From: Pseudomonas defluvii
GTDB lineage: Bacteria; Pseudomonadota; Gammaproteobacteria; Pseudomonadales; Pseudomonadaceae
Direction: 5' to 3'
Assembly: GCF_001695625.1 (NCBI RefSeq)
Contig: NZ_MBPN01000059.1
Coordinates: forward strand, 1 to 32,099
DNA: 32,099 bases
Part shown: positions 31,784 through 32,099 of the stretch, piece after piece
Layout: each line of letters begins with the position of its first letter
How positions within the stretch are numbered: position 1 is the first letter of the stretch
Notes under the pieces: model-generated
Told to the model about the DNA's origin: nothing
The model's input: the letters and a program-made list of their open reading frames with translations, nothing else
Database searches by the model: none
Position numbers and translations under genes: made by a program

Positions 31784-32099
31784 CCAGGGCTGTTCACTTG
31801 AGCCCTTGGAGTGCTTGATACGTCAATCAACCACATCAATGAATGGGTATGTTCACGAAGTGAGTGCCAATAGCCACAAACATGCGTCGCCCCTGATGAC
31901 GGCAGGCATATCCATTCGCGATGTTGGGCCCGATGCCCCGTTCCGCCTTTACGGCGTGTCACTTTTGTCGGGGCAAAAGTGGGTCGCCGTAAAAGGCGAA
32001 ACCAGCCGGTGGTGCCGCTGCCGGGAATGGATATGTTCGCGAAGTGAATGCCACACATCACAAGCGTGTATCGCCGCTGATGCAAGCAGGCATATCCAT
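31784..32099. repeat. Noncoding repeat region with nested hairpin and two palindromic-ended repeats
   Basis: Two direct copies of a repeat of about 75 bases lie at about 31846-31919 and 32032-32099. Each begins like GAATGGATATGTTCGCGAAG and ends GCAGGCATATCCAT, so the ends are inverted (ATGGATATG / CATATCCAT). Between them, 31944-31998 folds as a nested stem: CGCCTTTACGGCG with CGCCGTAAAAGGCG outside, and CACTTTTG with CAAAAGTG inside around a TCGGGG loop. Similar sequences are common between genes in pseudomonads and produce spurious small proteins. No gene is called. Confidence 0.8.

Noticed and set aside
1..32099. tRNA, rRNA or riboswitch
   Set aside because: No cloverleaf with a GGTTCGAATCC-type arm, no rRNA-like stretch and no conserved riboswitch core was found on either strand by eye.

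Overview
The window looks like a stretch of Pseudomonas chromosome, most likely of the P. putida/P. fluorescens branch. The signs are high-GC coding, Pseudomonas-type REP repeats in many gaps, an RsmA/CsrA paralog, the yjcH-actP pair, an orphan betaine-type binding protein, and the order lpxL-like / minCDE / rluA / apeB-like / mscS-like. From memory this order resembles P. putida, but no database was consulted.

Layout. Bases 1-270 hold the end of a probable IS3-family element abutting a cut REP sequence, then more REP sequence. From 271 to 5712 come housekeeping genes: polyphosphate:AMP phosphotransferase (-), mnmC (+), a YheU-type small protein (+), a divergent CsrA/RsmA paralog (-), a YnfA-type membrane protein (-) and a short-chain dehydrogenase (-). 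From 5881 to 8943 lie the acetate uptake pair yjcH-actP (-), with a strong terminator and a candidate Crc/Hfq motif at the yjcH start, and an orphan betaine-type substrate-binding protein (-). A membrane-anchored GH17 glucan enzyme (+) follows at 9277-10827. After it comes an array of 100-bp REP doublets (10851-11520) and a small membrane protein (-). From 12138 to 16341 the theme is envelope and lipid: a lipoprotein-like alpha/beta hydrolase overlapping an MlaA-family gene (+), then a patatin-like lipase and a lipid A acyltransferase (-). From 16462 to 20518 come minC, minD, minE, rluA and an M18 aminopeptidase (+).

Bases 20519-22980 are an accessory island that looks AT-richer than its surroundings. 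It has REP elements on one side, two tandem 245-residue paralogs of unknown function (about 88% identical) and a small secreted protein, all on the minus strand. It is the least explained coding part of the window. A 54-residue membrane protein and a large MscS-type channel (+) follow.

From 25431 to 31783 a GntR/UTRA regulator (-) is divergent from a run of six genes (+): a solute-binding protein, a cytoplasmic alkaline-phosphatase-superfamily hydrolase, two permeases, an ATPase and a HAD-IB phosphatase. The gene content suggests uptake and intracellular breakdown of a phosphonate or phosphoester. A perfect 14-bp palindrome and two related CTAG-centred sites in the divergent gap are candidate operators. 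The window ends in noncoding repeat DNA (31784-32099) with a long nested hairpin between two copies of an approximately 75-bp palindromic-ended repeat. No tRNA, rRNA, CRISPR array or prophage was seen.
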